Shown here piece after piece: positions 19,520 through 28,192 of a stretch of 64,000 nucleotides of DNA. This DNA is from Mesorhizobium sp. 113-3-3 (GTDB lineage: Bacteria > Pseudomonadota > Alphaproteobacteria > Rhizobiales > Rhizobiaceae): positions 5,522,501-5,586,500 of the forward strand of contig NZ_AP023243.1 of assembly GCF_016756495.1 (NCBI RefSeq). The letters run 5' to 3'. The notes under the pieces were generated by a model. That model worked only from the letters and a program-made list of their open reading frames with translations. It was not told where the DNA came from and did no database searches. Made by a program: the position numbers and the translations under genes. Within the stretch, counting starts at the first letter, position 1, and every line of letters starts with the position of its first letter.

Positions 19520-20299
19520 ATGACGGATGAGATCGGCAGCTACGCGACCTACCCGAGCCTCAAGGGCCGCAGCGTCTTCATCACCGGCGGCGGCAGCGGC
19601 ATCGGCGAAAGCCTCGTGCGCCATTTCTGCGCGCAAGGCAGCCGCGTCGCCTTCGTCGATCTGGCGGAGGAGCCTTCCAGGCGCCTGGTCGAGACGATCG
19701 GGGCCGAAGGACACTCCGCGCCGCTGTTCATTCCGTGCGATCTGCGCGATGTCGAGCAGCTGCAGGCGGCAACCGTGCAAGCGATGCAGCACAATGGCCC
19801 GATCCAGGTGCTGTGCAACAATGCCGGCAACGATGACCGCCATCAGACCAAGGACGTGACGGTCGCCTACTGGGACGACCGCATGGCGGTCAATCTGCGC
19901 CACCAGTTCTTCGCCGCGCAGGCGGTGCGTCCGCAGATGAGCGCGCTGGGCGGTGGCTCGATCATCAATTTCGGTTCCATCACCTGGATGGTCGGCGATC
20001 CCGATTGTCCGGCCTATGTCACCGCGAAGGCCGCTGTCTACGGCATGACACGGGCGCTGGCCCGCGAACTCGGCCCCGAGCGCATCCGTGTCAACTGCAT
20101 GGTGCCGGGCTGGGTGATGACCGAGCGCCAGATGCGCCTGTGGCTCAATCCGGCGGGTGAACGCCAGATCGCCGAGAGGCAGTGCCTGCCCGACCGGCTG
20201 CAACCCTCCGATATCGCGCGCATGGCGCTGTTCCTCGCCGCCGACGACAGCCTGATGTGCACGAGCCAGCAGTTCATCGTCGATGCGGGCTGGGTGTGA
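19520..20299 (+). CDS. SDR sugar 1-dehydrogenase, D-xylose-dehydrogenase (XylB)-like
   Basis: This 259-residue SDR has the cofactor site TGGGSGIG (22-29), the substrate stretch NNAGNDDRH (100-108), Ser153, and Tyr166/Lys170 (YVTAK). The NNAGNDDRH segment, the YPSLKG N-terminus and the terminal VDAGWV strongly recall Caulobacter XylB, which oxidises D-xylose to the lactone. It sits between the sugar-acid dehydratase and the FAH-family enzyme, which fits the first oxidation of a non-phosphorylating pathway. The true sugar could be another pentose or a deoxyhexose. Confidence 0.85.
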   Translation: MTDEIGSYATYPSLKGRSVFITGGGSGIGESLVRHFCAQGSRVAFVDLAEEPSRRLVETIGAEGHSAPLFIPCDLRDVEQLQAATVQAMQHNGPIQVLCNNAGNDDRHQTKDVTVAYWDDRMAVNLRHQFFAAQAVRPQMSALGGGSIINFGSITWMVGDPDCPAYVTAKAAVYGMTRALARELGPERIRVNCMVPGWVMTERQMRLWLNPAGERQIAERQCLPDRLQPSDIARMALFLAADDSLMCTSQQFIVDAGWV

Positions 20300-20331
20300 C
20301 CCGTACAGCTCCAAGGGAAGAAGGGTATTTC

Positions 20332-21330
20332 ATGCGTCTTGTTCAGTACAGAATGCCGGATGGCAGCAGGGGGGTCGGCCGTGTCTCCAAGGATGGCGAT
20401 CATCTGCACCCGCTCACGGGAACGAGCACCGTGCTGGAGTTGGCGGAAGCCGCGATCGCGCGCGGCCTTTCCATTGCGGCGCTCGTCGAGGAGCGCACGA
20501 CGGCCGAGCAGATCGACTATGACCAGTTGCTGAGCGATGGCCGCGTGCTCGCTCCCGTCGACCACCCGGAGCCGGCGCGCTTCCTGGTTACCGGGACCGG
20601 CCTGACCCATACCGGAAGTGCCGCCGCACGCAACCAGATGCATGTTCTGACCCATGGCGACGGTGCCGAGGAATCGGATTCGCTGAAAATCTTCCGCATG
20701 GGCCTGGAGGGCGGCAAGCCTGGCGCTGGCAGGATCGGCATCCAGCCCGAGTGGTTCTTCAAAGGCGTCGGCACCTGCGTTGTGCCGCCCGGCGCCGAGC
20801 TGCCGATGCCGGCATTCGCGAAAGCCGGAGCGGAGGAAGCCGAGATCGTCGGGCTTTACCTCAATGGCCCGGACGGCCATCCCTATCGCATCGGCTACGC
20901 GCTCGGAAACGAATACTCCGACCACGTGACGGAGGGCGAGAACTACCTCTACCTCGCTCACTCCAAGTTGCGCTCCTGTTCGATCGGACCCGAGCTGCTG
21001 ATCGGCGACCTGCCCGAAGAGGTTCGGGGCCAGTCCAGCATCCTGCGCGACGGCACTGTCATCTGGGAGCAGGAGTTCCTGTCTGGCGAAGCGCACATGT
21101 CACACTCGATCGCCAATCTCGAACACTTCCACTTCCGCTACCCGATGCACCGAAGGGCGGGCGACCTGCACGCCTATTTCTTCGGCGCGGCGGTGATGAG
21201 TTACGCCTCCGGCATCAAGACAGCTTCCGGCGACGAGTACGAAATCCAGGCACAGGCATTCGGCAAGCCGCTGCGCAACCGGATGGTGGCGGTGCCGGAC
21301 GAGGGACTGGTCACCGTCACCCAGTTGTGA
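20332..21330 (+). CDS. FAH-superfamily protein, GguC/AraD1 type
   Basis: This 332-residue fumarylacetoacetate-hydrolase-fold enzyme resembles the GguC/AraD1 group, with the characteristic FLVTGTGLTHTGSA, SLKIFRMGLEGGKP and IGIQPEWFFKG stretches. Metal-binding acidic residues occur in AGAEEAEIVG and GNEYSDH. In this context it should act on the 2-keto-3-deoxy acid made by the dehydratase, either dehydrating or cleaving it. The start is ATG 20332 with an AAGGGAAGAAGGG leader. The reaction is inferred from neighbours, since the family has several activities. Confidence 0.82.
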   Translation: MRLVQYRMPDGSRGVGRVSKDGDHLHPLTGTSTVLELAEAAIARGLSIAALVEERTTAEQIDYDQLLSDGRVLAPVDHPEPARFLVTGTGLTHTGSAAARNQMHVLTHGDGAEESDSLKIFRMGLEGGKPGAGRIGIQPEWFFKGVGTCVVPPGAELPMPAFAKAGAEEAEIVGLYLNGPDGHPYRIGYALGNEYSDHVTEGENYLYLAHSKLRSCSIGPELLIGDLPEEVRGQSSILRDGTVIWEQEFLSGEAHMSHSIANLEHFHFRYPMHRRAGDLHAYFFGAAVMSYASGIKTASGDEYEIQAQAFGKPLRNRMVAVPDEGLVTVTQL

Positions 21331-21382
21331 CGGCAGAGGTCCGGAAATTACGGTCCACCAGAACGACAATGGGAGATTAAAA

Positions 21383-22408
21383 ATGGGACTGAAGAAAGCG
21401 TTTCTAAGACTGGCGACAATCGGGCTCGGCATCGGCCTGATGACATCGGCGGCACTGGCCGCGAACCTGCGGGTGCTTGCGTGGGACGGCTATGCCGACG
21501 CGGACTGGGTGAAGGATTTCACCGCCGCCACCGGCATCGGCGTCGATGTCGTCTTCATCGGCAGCGATGACGAGATCTGGGCCAAGATCAAGGGCAGCGA
21601 AGGCCAGGATTTCGACGTCTTCGCCGTCAACACCGCCCAGCTGCAGCGATACATCAAGGCCGATCTGGTGTCGCCCATCGACATCACCAAGCTGCCCAAC
21701 CAGAAAGAGGTTCTGCCGCGCTTCCGCGATCTGTCTCAGGTCAGCGGCGACACCAAGGACGGCAAGGTCTACGGCATTCCGTTCTGCTTCGATTCCATCG
21801 GCCTGATCTACGACACCGACAAGGTCAAGCCGGCGCCGACGTCGATGTCGGTGCTGTGGGACCCGGCCTATAAGGGCAAGGTCCTGGCCTACGACAATGG
21901 CGAGCACAATTTCTCGTTCACCGCGCTGACGCTAGGCTACAAGGATCCGTTCAACCTCGACGCCGGGCAGATGGCGGCGGTCAAGGCCAAGCTCGTCGAA
22001 CTCAAGCGCAATGTGCTGAGCTTCTACACCACCGCCGACGAGGCGCAGCAGATCTACCAGAACAATGACGTTGCCCTGATCTGGGCCAATTACGGCCAGC
22101 AGCAGGTCAAGGCGCTGCAGAAGATCGGCGCCCATGTCGCCTACGTCAATCCGAGTGAAGGCGCTCTGGCCTGGCTCGACAACTGGGTGATCTCCAAGGG
22201 CGTGCGCGACAATGCGGCGGCCGAGAAATGGATCGACTTCATGCTGACGAAGAAGGTCAGCGGCGAGCTTTCCGAGCGTACCGGCTTCGGCAACACCGTG
22301 GTGGAGTCGAGCAGCGCCGGCAGCAACGACAAGCTGGTCTGGCTGAACAATGTCGAGGACCCGCTGAAGCGGTCGGACATGTGGAACGAGATCAAGGCGA
22401 CGCCCTGA
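21383..22408 (+). CDS. PotD-like ABC transporter solute-binding protein
   Basis: This 341-residue periplasmic protein has a Sec signal peptide (LRLATIGLGIGLMTSAALAA). It belongs to the spermidine/putrescine-type binding family: LRVLAWDGYADADWVKDF, DVFAVNTAQLQRYIK, WDPAYKGKVLAYDNGE. It is preceded by GGGAGATTAAAA and lies 52 bases after the FAH gene, in the same transcription unit as the sugar-acid enzymes. The ligand is therefore uncertain: PotD-type proteins also bind other compounds, and here it may carry the pathway substrate rather than a polyamine. Confidence 0.88.
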   Translation: MGLKKAFLRLATIGLGIGLMTSAALAANLRVLAWDGYADADWVKDFTAATGIGVDVVFIGSDDEIWAKIKGSEGQDFDVFAVNTAQLQRYIKADLVSPIDITKLPNQKEVLPRFRDLSQVSGDTKDGKVYGIPFCFDSIGLIYDTDKVKPAPTSMSVLWDPAYKGKVLAYDNGEHNFSFTALTLGYKDPFNLDAGQMAAVKAKLVELKRNVLSFYTTADEAQQIYQNNDVALIWANYGQQQVKALQKIGAHVAYVNPSEGALAWLDNWVISKGVRDNAAAEKWIDFMLTKKVSGELSERTGFGNTVVESSSAGSNDKLVWLNNVEDPLKRSDMWNEIKATP

Positions 22409-22437
22409 TCCTATCCGCAGCCCGATCTGGAAGGACC

Positions 22438-22464
22438 CGGCGGTCCGGACGTTCCGGACCGCCG
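22438..22464 (+). repeat. Perfect 12-bp stem-loop between binding-protein and ATPase genes
   Basis: Arms CGGCGGTCCGGA (22438-22449) and TCCGGACCGCCG (22453-22464) pair perfectly around a 3-base loop. There is no U-tract, so it is not a classical terminator. It could protect the binding-protein mRNA or partly block read-through, giving more binding protein than channel. Confidence 0.7.
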
Positions 22465-22485
22465 CAGCGCATGCGAGACCATATC

Positions 22486-23589
22486 ATGAACCAGAACACC
22501 GACCTGCTGACGCTGCGGTCCGTCTCGAAATCCTACGGCACGGTTCCCGTTCTGCACGACATCGACCTGTCCATCCGGGATGGCGAGTTCCTGACCGTTC
22601 TTGGACCGTCCGGTTCAGGCAAGACCACCGTCTTGCGGCTGATCGGCGGGCTGGAGCCGCTGACCGCGGGCGAGATCCACCTCGACGGCCAGGACATCAG
22701 CCGCATGCCGATCAACAAGCGGCCGTTCAACACCGTGTTCCAGGACTATGCGCTGTTCCCGCATATGACCGTTTCCGGCAATGTCGGCTATGGGCTCTCG
22801 GTGCGCCATGTCAAGCGCAAGGAAATCGCGCGCCGCGTGGCGGAGGCCCTCGAGCTGGTGCAGCTCGGGCGCTTCGCCGACCGTTTTCCGGCGCAGCTTT
22901 CCGGCGGTCAGCGCCAGCGTGTCGCGCTCGCCCGCGCGCTGATCTGCCAGCCGCGCCTGATCCTGCTCGACGAACCGCTCGCCGCGCTCGATCTGGAGCT
23001 GCGCCGGCAGATGCAGGAATTCCTGAAATCCATCCAGCGCGAGATCAAGACCACTTTCCTGTTCGTCACCCACGACCAGGAGGAAGCCATCGGCATGGCC
23101 GACCGGATCTGCGTCATGCAGGCCGGCCATATCCGCCAGCTCGGCACGCCGCACGAGCTTTACTATAAGCCGAATTGCGAGTTCGTGGCGCGCTTCTTCG
23201 GCGAGAACAATCTGGTCGCCGGAAAGCTCGGTCCTGTCCAGGGTGATCAACGGACGATCGAGACGGCACTTGGGCGGCTTGTTTGTTCGATCAGCAACCA
23301 ACCGCATCTGAAGGCCGCAGCGGATGGCGCCGGCGCCTTCGCGGCGTTCCGTCCCGAGGCCTTGCATCTTGCGGATGCTACGGACTGCGGCAACCGCTTT
23401 TCCGGCAGCATCGCCGACCTCGCCTTTGCCGGCTCGTCCACCATCGCGACCATCACGGCGGGGGCGGACACTGCCGCGCAACGCCTGCGGCTGCGCATGC
23501 CGAGCCGGATCGACGGCAGCGCGCTGAAATCCGGCGAGACGGTTTCGCTTTCGTTTGCGCCGCATGAAGGCCATCTGGTGCTGGCATGA
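22486..23589 (+). CDS. PotA-like ABC transporter ATPase
   Basis: This 367-residue ATPase has Walker A GPSGSGKTTV (40-49), the signature [15 protein letters not shown], Walker B LILLDEPLAALD and the H-loop FVTHDQEEA. A C-terminal TOBE-type regulatory domain follows from about residue 270. The start is taken at ATG 22486; ATG 22471 is equally in frame and neither has a strong ribosome site. It energises the PotD-like importer. Confidence 0.93.
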   Translation: MNQNTDLLTLRSVSKSYGTVPVLHDIDLSIRDGEFLTVLGPSGSGKTTVLRLIGGLEPLTAGEIHLDGQDISRMPINKRPFNTVFQDYALFPHMTVSGNVGYGLSVRHVKRKEIARRVAEALELVQLGRFADRFPAQLSGGQRQRVALARALICQPRLILLDEPLAALDLELRRQMQEFLKSIQREIKTTFLFVTHDQEEAIGMADRICVMQAGHIRQLGTPHELYYKPNCEFVARFFGENNLVAGKLGPVQGDQRTIETALGRLVCSISNQPHLKAAADGAGAFAAFRPEALHLADATDCGNRFSGSIADLAFAGSSTIATITAGADTAAQRLRLRMPSRIDGSALKSGETVSLSFAPHEGHLVLA

Positions 23590-24458
23590 GCGCGGCCGGC
23601 TCGATATCTTCCGCCGAACGGCGCTTCTCGCTGCTGGTGACGGTGCTGGCTTTCGCCCTGCCGGTGATCTTCGTCCTGGTGCCGCTGGCGATCTTCCTGG
23701 TCTACAGTTTCTTCAGCGTCGACCAGGGCACGATCGTCTACACGCCGACGCTCGGCAACTATGTCAGGTTCTTCACCGATCCGATCTTCCTGCCGGTGTT
23801 CTGGAACACCATCGTGCTGTGTGTGTCGGTCGCCGTCATCTGCATCCTGCTTGCCTACCCCGCCGCCTATTTCCTGACGACGCTGAGGGGGCGGTGGCGT
23901 TACGCCCTGCTGATGCTGCTTCTGGTGCCGCTGTTGATGAGCTACGTCATCAAGATCTATGCGATCCGCAGCATCCTTGGCCTCAACGGCTTCCTCAACA
24001 AGGCACTGGTGGCAATCGGCATCCTGCACGAGCCGTCGACGCTCTTCGTGTTCAACATGAACGCCATCCTGTTGACGCTAAGCCTGCTTTTGATCCCCTT
24101 CGCCATCCTGCCGATCTTCCTGTCGCTGGAGCGGATACCGCAGACCTTGCTGCGTGCCTCCGACGATCTTGGCGCCAGCGGCCTGCAGACGTTCCTGCGC
24201 ATCACCTTGCCGCTCAGCCTGCCCGGCGTCGCCTCGGCGGCGAGCTTCGTCTTCGTGCTGGCGATCGGCGATTTCCTGACGCCGCAAATGGTCGGCGGGA
24301 TCAGCGGCTTCACCTTCGGCCGCATCCTCTACAGTCAGTTCGGCACGGCCTATAACTGGCCGTTCGGCGCGGCACTCTCGGTGGCGCTGGCGATCGTGGT
24401 GATCTGCGCCATCCTGGTCGGCGAACGGTCCGGTCGCAACCGGGGAACGTCGCTATGA
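23586..24458 (+). CDS. PotB-like ABC transporter permease
   Basis: This 290-residue inner-membrane permease has an N-terminal helix LPVIFVLVPLAIFLVYSFF and about five further helices. Its coupling loop ASDDLGASGLQTFLRITLPLSLPG is near residue 195. ATG 23586 overlaps the ATPase stop and the stop overlaps the next permease. It forms the channel with the PotC-like protein. Confidence 0.93.
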   Translation: MSAAGSISSAERRFSLLVTVLAFALPVIFVLVPLAIFLVYSFFSVDQGTIVYTPTLGNYVRFFTDPIFLPVFWNTIVLCVSVAVICILLAYPAAYFLTTLRGRWRYALLMLLLVPLLMSYVIKIYAIRSILGLNGFLNKALVAIGILHEPSTLFVFNMNAILLTLSLLLIPFAILPIFLSLERIPQTLLRASDDLGASGLQTFLRITLPLSLPGVASAASFVFVLAIGDFLTPQMVGGISGFTFGRILYSQFGTAYNWPFGAALSVALAIVVICAILVGERSGRNRGTSL

Positions 24459-25255
24459 ACGCGCTGCCCCGCCCCTCCACAATCTTCCTGGCAGCGATCA
24501 CGACGCTCGTCGCGGTGCTACTCTACAGCCCGCTGTTCGTGCCGATCGTGTCGTCGTTCTTCGCGATTTCGCATGGCAATGTCGACTGGTCTTCGCCCAC
24601 GCTTTCGACCTATGTCGCGCTGGCCGAAAACCACGATATCCTGGCTGCCTTGCGCACCACGCTGATCGTCGGCATCTGCACCGTCATCCTGTCGGTGGTC
24701 AGCGGAACGCTGCTGGCGCTCTATTATCACGGCCGCCGCTCCGGGCGCTCGATCCTGCAGTTCATCATCTTCCTGCCGTTCCTGATGCCGCCGATCATCA
24801 GCGGCCTGGCGCTGCTGATCTTCTTCCGCGAGATCGGCCTCGAACGCTCACTGCTGACGGTCGTCATCGGCCATACGGTCTTCGTGCTGGCGATCGTCTA
24901 CCGCACCGTGCTGATGCGGCTGCAGTCTATGAGCCGCACGCTGGTCGAGGCGTCCTACGATCTCGGCGCCACCGGCTGGCAGACCTTCTGGCGCATCATC
25001 CTGCCGAACCTGTCGAGCGCCATGGTCGGCGGCGCCATCCTGGCCTTCGCCCTGTCGTTCGACGAGACGATGATCACCATCCTGGTCACCGGCACGCAAA
25101 GCACGCTGCCCGTCCGGCTGTGGGCCATGATGCGGCTTGGCTTCTCGCCCGACATCAATGCGCTGGTGGCGCTGATCCTGATGTTCACCGTGCTGCTGTG
25201 CGTGCTCGCCGCCCGTTTCCTGATCCCCAGGCAGATGGCAACGGAGCGAAGCTGA
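24455..25255 (+). CDS. PotC-like ABC transporter permease
   Basis: This 266-residue permease has the family's coupling loop EASYDLGATGWQTFWRIILP near residue 165 and six predicted helices. The start overlaps the PotB-like stop by four bases. It is the last gene of the operon that begins at the GntR regulator. The convergent oxidase gene ends 24 bases further on. Confidence 0.93.
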   Translation: MNALPRPSTIFLAAITTLVAVLLYSPLFVPIVSSFFAISHGNVDWSSPTLSTYVALAENHDILAALRTTLIVGICTVILSVVSGTLLALYYHGRRSGRSILQFIIFLPFLMPPIISGLALLIFFREIGLERSLLTVVIGHTVFVLAIVYRTVLMRLQSMSRTLVEASYDLGATGWQTFWRIILPNLSSAMVGGAILAFALSFDETMITILVTGTQSTLPVRLWAMMRLGFSPDINALVALILMFTVLLCVLAARFLIPRQMATERS

Positions 25256-25279
25256 GTGCCGGCTACAGGCCGACGCTTA

Positions 25280-26677
25280 TCATCGGGCAGCTGGATCGAG
25301 GTCGAAGACACGTCCCGGATTGAGGATGTTCTTCGGGTCGAGCGCCGTCTTCAGCCGCCGCATCGTGGCGATTTCGGCGTCGCTGCGCACCAGATGCAGC
25401 CACTGCTTCTTGTCGAGGCCGATGCCATGCTCGGCCGAAACGCCGCCTCCCGCCGCCGCAACGCCGCGATAGACGATGCCGTACGCGGCCGCCGGATCCG
25501 CCGTCAGAACCTGATAGTGCAGATTGCCGTCGCCGAGATGACCGAAGACATAGATGTCGGCGCCGGGGTCGACGGCATGGATGGCGGCGTCGGCTTCCTG
25601 CAGGAACGCGCCCATGCGCGCCAGCGGGATGCTGATGTCGACGCCGATCAGGCCTTTGATCGAAAACAGCACGCGATTGGCGTCCTCCCGCACGTCCCAG
25701 AGCGCCCGGAATTCACGCGGCGACTGCGAGACGACGACATCGTCGACCACGCCGTCCTCGACCGCCTGCATCAGGACTTCGGCGAAGCGCTCACTATCGC
25801 GCTCGGGCTCGCTGCCCTGGATTTCGGCCAGCACATAGACGGGTGAGCCAACCGGCAACGGTGCCGGCATCGCCATGCTGGCCGCCATGACGTCATAGAG
25901 CGGCGCGAAATTCACCTCATAAGCGGACAATAACGGGCCGAGCCTTTGCCGCAGCAGCCCAAGCAAGGCGATCGCCGCATCGAGCGAAGCGAGCGCGCAG
26001 AAGGCGTTCACCTCGGAGGCCGGCTTTGGATGCAGCCTAAGCGCGGCGCGGGTGACGACGCCAAGCGTCCCTTCCGCGCCGATGAAGAGCTGGCCAAGGT
26101 CGTAGCCTGAATTGTCCTTGGGCAGGCCTTTCAGCGAGGTCAGCACGCTGCCGTCGGCCAGCACGGCCTCCAGCCCCAGCACCTGCGCGCGGTACATGCC
26201 GTAGCGCAGCACGCGGATGCCGCCGGCATTGGTGGCAATGTTGCCGCCGACCGTGGCCGAACCGCGCGCGCCGATATCGACGCCGAACATCAGCCCGGCG
26301 CCGTCGGCCGCCTCCTGCACCGCCTGCAGCGTCGCGCCGGCTTCGGCGACGATGGTGGCGGCTTGAGTGTCCGGCACGGCGAGGCCGCTCATGCGCTCCA
26401 GCGACAGCACGATCTCGCCCGGCTGGACACGCGTGCCACCGGCCAGCCCGGTGCGTCCGCCCTGGATGACGACCGGCTGGCCGACAGCGTTGCAGCCAGC
26501 GAGCGCTGCCGCTACACCAATAGTATCGCGCGGACGCAGCACCACTTCGGGCAGCACGCCAAGTTTGCCGTCGGGATCGTCGCGATAGCGCTGGTCGACA
26601 TCGGAGCCGGCAAGCACACCGCCCGCGCCCAGCCGATCGCCAAGGGCAGAGAGAAGCCGTTGCGTTTCGGGCGACAT
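25280..26677 (-). CDS. FAD-linked 2-hydroxyacid oxidase/dehydrogenase (GlcD/D2HGDH-like)
   Basis: This 465-residue flavoenzyme has an N-terminal PCMH FAD-binding domain (QPVVIQGGRTGLAGGTRV, GARGSATVGGNIATNAGG) and a C-terminal FAD-oxidase domain with GHLGDGNLHYQV and SAEHGIG. The family includes glycolate oxidase GlcD, D-lactate and D-2-hydroxyglutarate dehydrogenases. It is convergent with the sugar-acid operon. If that pathway releases glycolaldehyde or a 2-hydroxyacid, this enzyme could oxidise the product. The substrate is not determinable here. Confidence 0.88.
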   Translation of the reverse strand: MSPETQRLLSALGDRLGAGGVLAGSDVDQRYRDDPDGKLGVLPEVVLRPRDTIGVAAALAGCNAVGQPVVIQGGRTGLAGGTRVQPGEIVLSLERMSGLAVPDTQAATIVAEAGATLQAVQEAADGAGLMFGVDIGARGSATVGGNIATNAGGIRVLRYGMYRAQVLGLEAVLADGSVLTSLKGLPKDNSGYDLGQLFIGAEGTLGVVTRAALRLHPKPASEVNAFCALASLDAAIALLGLLRQRLGPLLSAYEVNFAPLYDVMAASMAMPAPLPVGSPVYVLAEIQGSEPERDSERFAEVLMQAVEDGVVDDVVVSQSPREFRALWDVREDANRVLFSIKGLIGVDISIPLARMGAFLQEADAAIHAVDPGADIYVFGHLGDGNLHYQVLTADPAAAYGIVYRGVAAAGGGVSAEHGIGLDKKQWLHLVRSDAEIATMRRLKTALDPKNILNPGRVFDLDPAAR

Positions 26678-26883
26678 CGGCTCACGCGCCTGCGTGGTGA
26701 AGCGCGTCGTCCAGCGACCGGATGGGCCGATGAGTATTTCCGTCCGACACGCTCGCCATCCTTCAATTGCAGCCAGCCGATCCTATTCGGGATCGCCTGT
26801 CGTGCAAGCGATATCGCCTGCCCCGGGTGACACCGGCATCAATCACGGCAAGACGCGGTTGATGCCGGCGTCATTGTGCCTGC
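26678..26883. other. Intergenic region with palindromes and a stem-loop
   Basis: This gap is upstream of the oxidase gene and downstream of the minus-strand binding-protein gene. It holds GATCC-N6-GGATC (26779-26794), the near-perfect 18-bp palindrome GCAAGCGATATCGCCTGC (26804-26821) and a 10-bp perfect stem, CCGGCATCAA / TTGATGCCGG (26833-26842 and 26859-26868). The stem begins 15 bases beyond the stop of the binding-protein gene and may end or protect its transcript. No open reading frame of note is seen. Confidence 0.55.
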
Positions 26884-28143
26884 TTACTGAAGCTTGGCCT
26901 GCAGCGCGTTGACGTCGTCGGTGGTCATTTCGCCGTCCGTGGTCACCTTGCCGTCGATGATCTTCCACAGCCGGAATGGACCGGTGATGTCGCCAAATTT
27001 GTCGAAGGCGACCGGACCGATGACGCCTTCGTAGCGGATCGGCTTGCCGTCCTTGATCAGGCCGAGCGCCTTGGCGAATTCCTCCTTGCCGGCAAAGATC
27101 GGCGTGCCGGCCGGATCGACCGCCTTATACATGGCGTCCTTGATCTTGGCCGGATCCTCGGAGCCGGCAATGGCGATGGCGAGGCCAACGATGGCGCCGG
27201 CATCATAGGAACGGTCGGCTGCCGGGTTCGACGGTTCGATGCCGGAGAACGCCTTGTAATTCTTGGTGAAATACTCGGTCGATGCGGTCGGGCTGGTTCC
27301 CGACGACGTGCCATAGGCGTCCTTCAGATAGTCGGCGCCGACGGACTCGATGAAGTCAGGGCTGTTCATGCCGTCATTGAGCAGGAATTTCTGCACGCCG
27401 CCCTGCGAAATCCAGGTGCGGGCGACGGTTGCGCCGTCGACCGGCGTGCTGACCAGATAGAGGCCGTCCGGCTCGCCGGCCATTGCAGCCGTGACTTCCG
27501 AGGCATAGCTCGACTGCTTCTCGTTGTAGGGCGTGTCGGAGACGATGGTGCCGCCGAGCGCTTTGTAGGCGCGCGAGAATTCGGCCACCATGTTGACGCC
27601 GAAATCGTTGTTGACGTGGATGATCGACAGTTTCTTGAAGCCCTTGTCGATGGCGTATTTGGCGGCGGCCACACCTTGCAGCGCATCGGACGTGATGGTG
27701 CGGAAGAAGATGCCGTTGGTCTTGCCGTCGCGGCCGAGCGCGGTCAGCGTCGGCGAGGAGGACGCCGGCGAGACCTGGACGATCTTGGCAGGTGCTGTGA
27801 CCGAGGTCAGGATCGGGATCGACACCGACGAGATGATGCCGCCGATGATGACCGGCACCTTCTTGACCTGCACCAGCTGGGTCGCGGCGTCGACGGCAAT
27901 GTTGCCCTGGCTCTGGCTGTCGCGCGTATCGGTCACCAGATCGCAGCCGCGCACGCCGCCGGCGTCGTTGATATCGCGAAAAGCCATTTCGACCGACTTG
28001 GCGCCGGCCTGGCCGTATTCGCCGGCCGGACCGGTCAGCTCCATGACGAGGCCGACGGTGATCTTGCAATCGGCAGCCTGCGCGGCACCCGCCATCGTGA
28101 CGAGAGCAAGCGCGGTGGTGAGTTGGAGTATCGTCTTTCTCAT
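26884..28143 (-). CDS. Branched-chain-type (HAAT) ABC solute-binding protein
   Basis: This 419-residue periplasmic protein has a Sec signal (MRKTILQLTTALALVTMAGAAQA) followed by the family start CKITVGLVMELTGPAGEYGQ. The start is ATG 28143 with AGGGGAAC upstream; the longer frame is not supported. It is the last gene of a minus-strand operon led by a GntR regulator. Its ATPases and permeases are evidently those on the plus strand at 31366-34794, since no others are close. The ligand is unknown. Confidence 0.9.
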   Translation of the reverse strand: MRKTILQLTTALALVTMAGAAQAADCKITVGLVMELTGPAGEYGQAGAKSVEMAFRDINDAGGVRGCDLVTDTRDSQSQGNIAVDAATQLVQVKKVPVIIGGIISSVSIPILTSVTAPAKIVQVSPASSSPTLTALGRDGKTNGIFFRTITSDALQGVAAAKYAIDKGFKKLSIIHVNNDFGVNMVAEFSRAYKALGGTIVSDTPYNEKQSSYASEVTAAMAGEPDGLYLVSTPVDGATVARTWISQGGVQKFLLNDGMNSPDFIESVGADYLKDAYGTSSGTSPTASTEYFTKNYKAFSGIEPSNPAADRSYDAGAIVGLAIAIAGSEDPAKIKDAMYKAVDPAGTPIFAGKEEFAKALGLIKDGKPIRYEGVIGPVAFDKFGDITGPFRLWKIIDGKVTTDGEMTTDDVNALQAKLQ

Positions 28144-28192
28144 TGTTGTTCCCCTTTCGTTACTCGACACTAATTTGATCTCTGGAGCCTGT

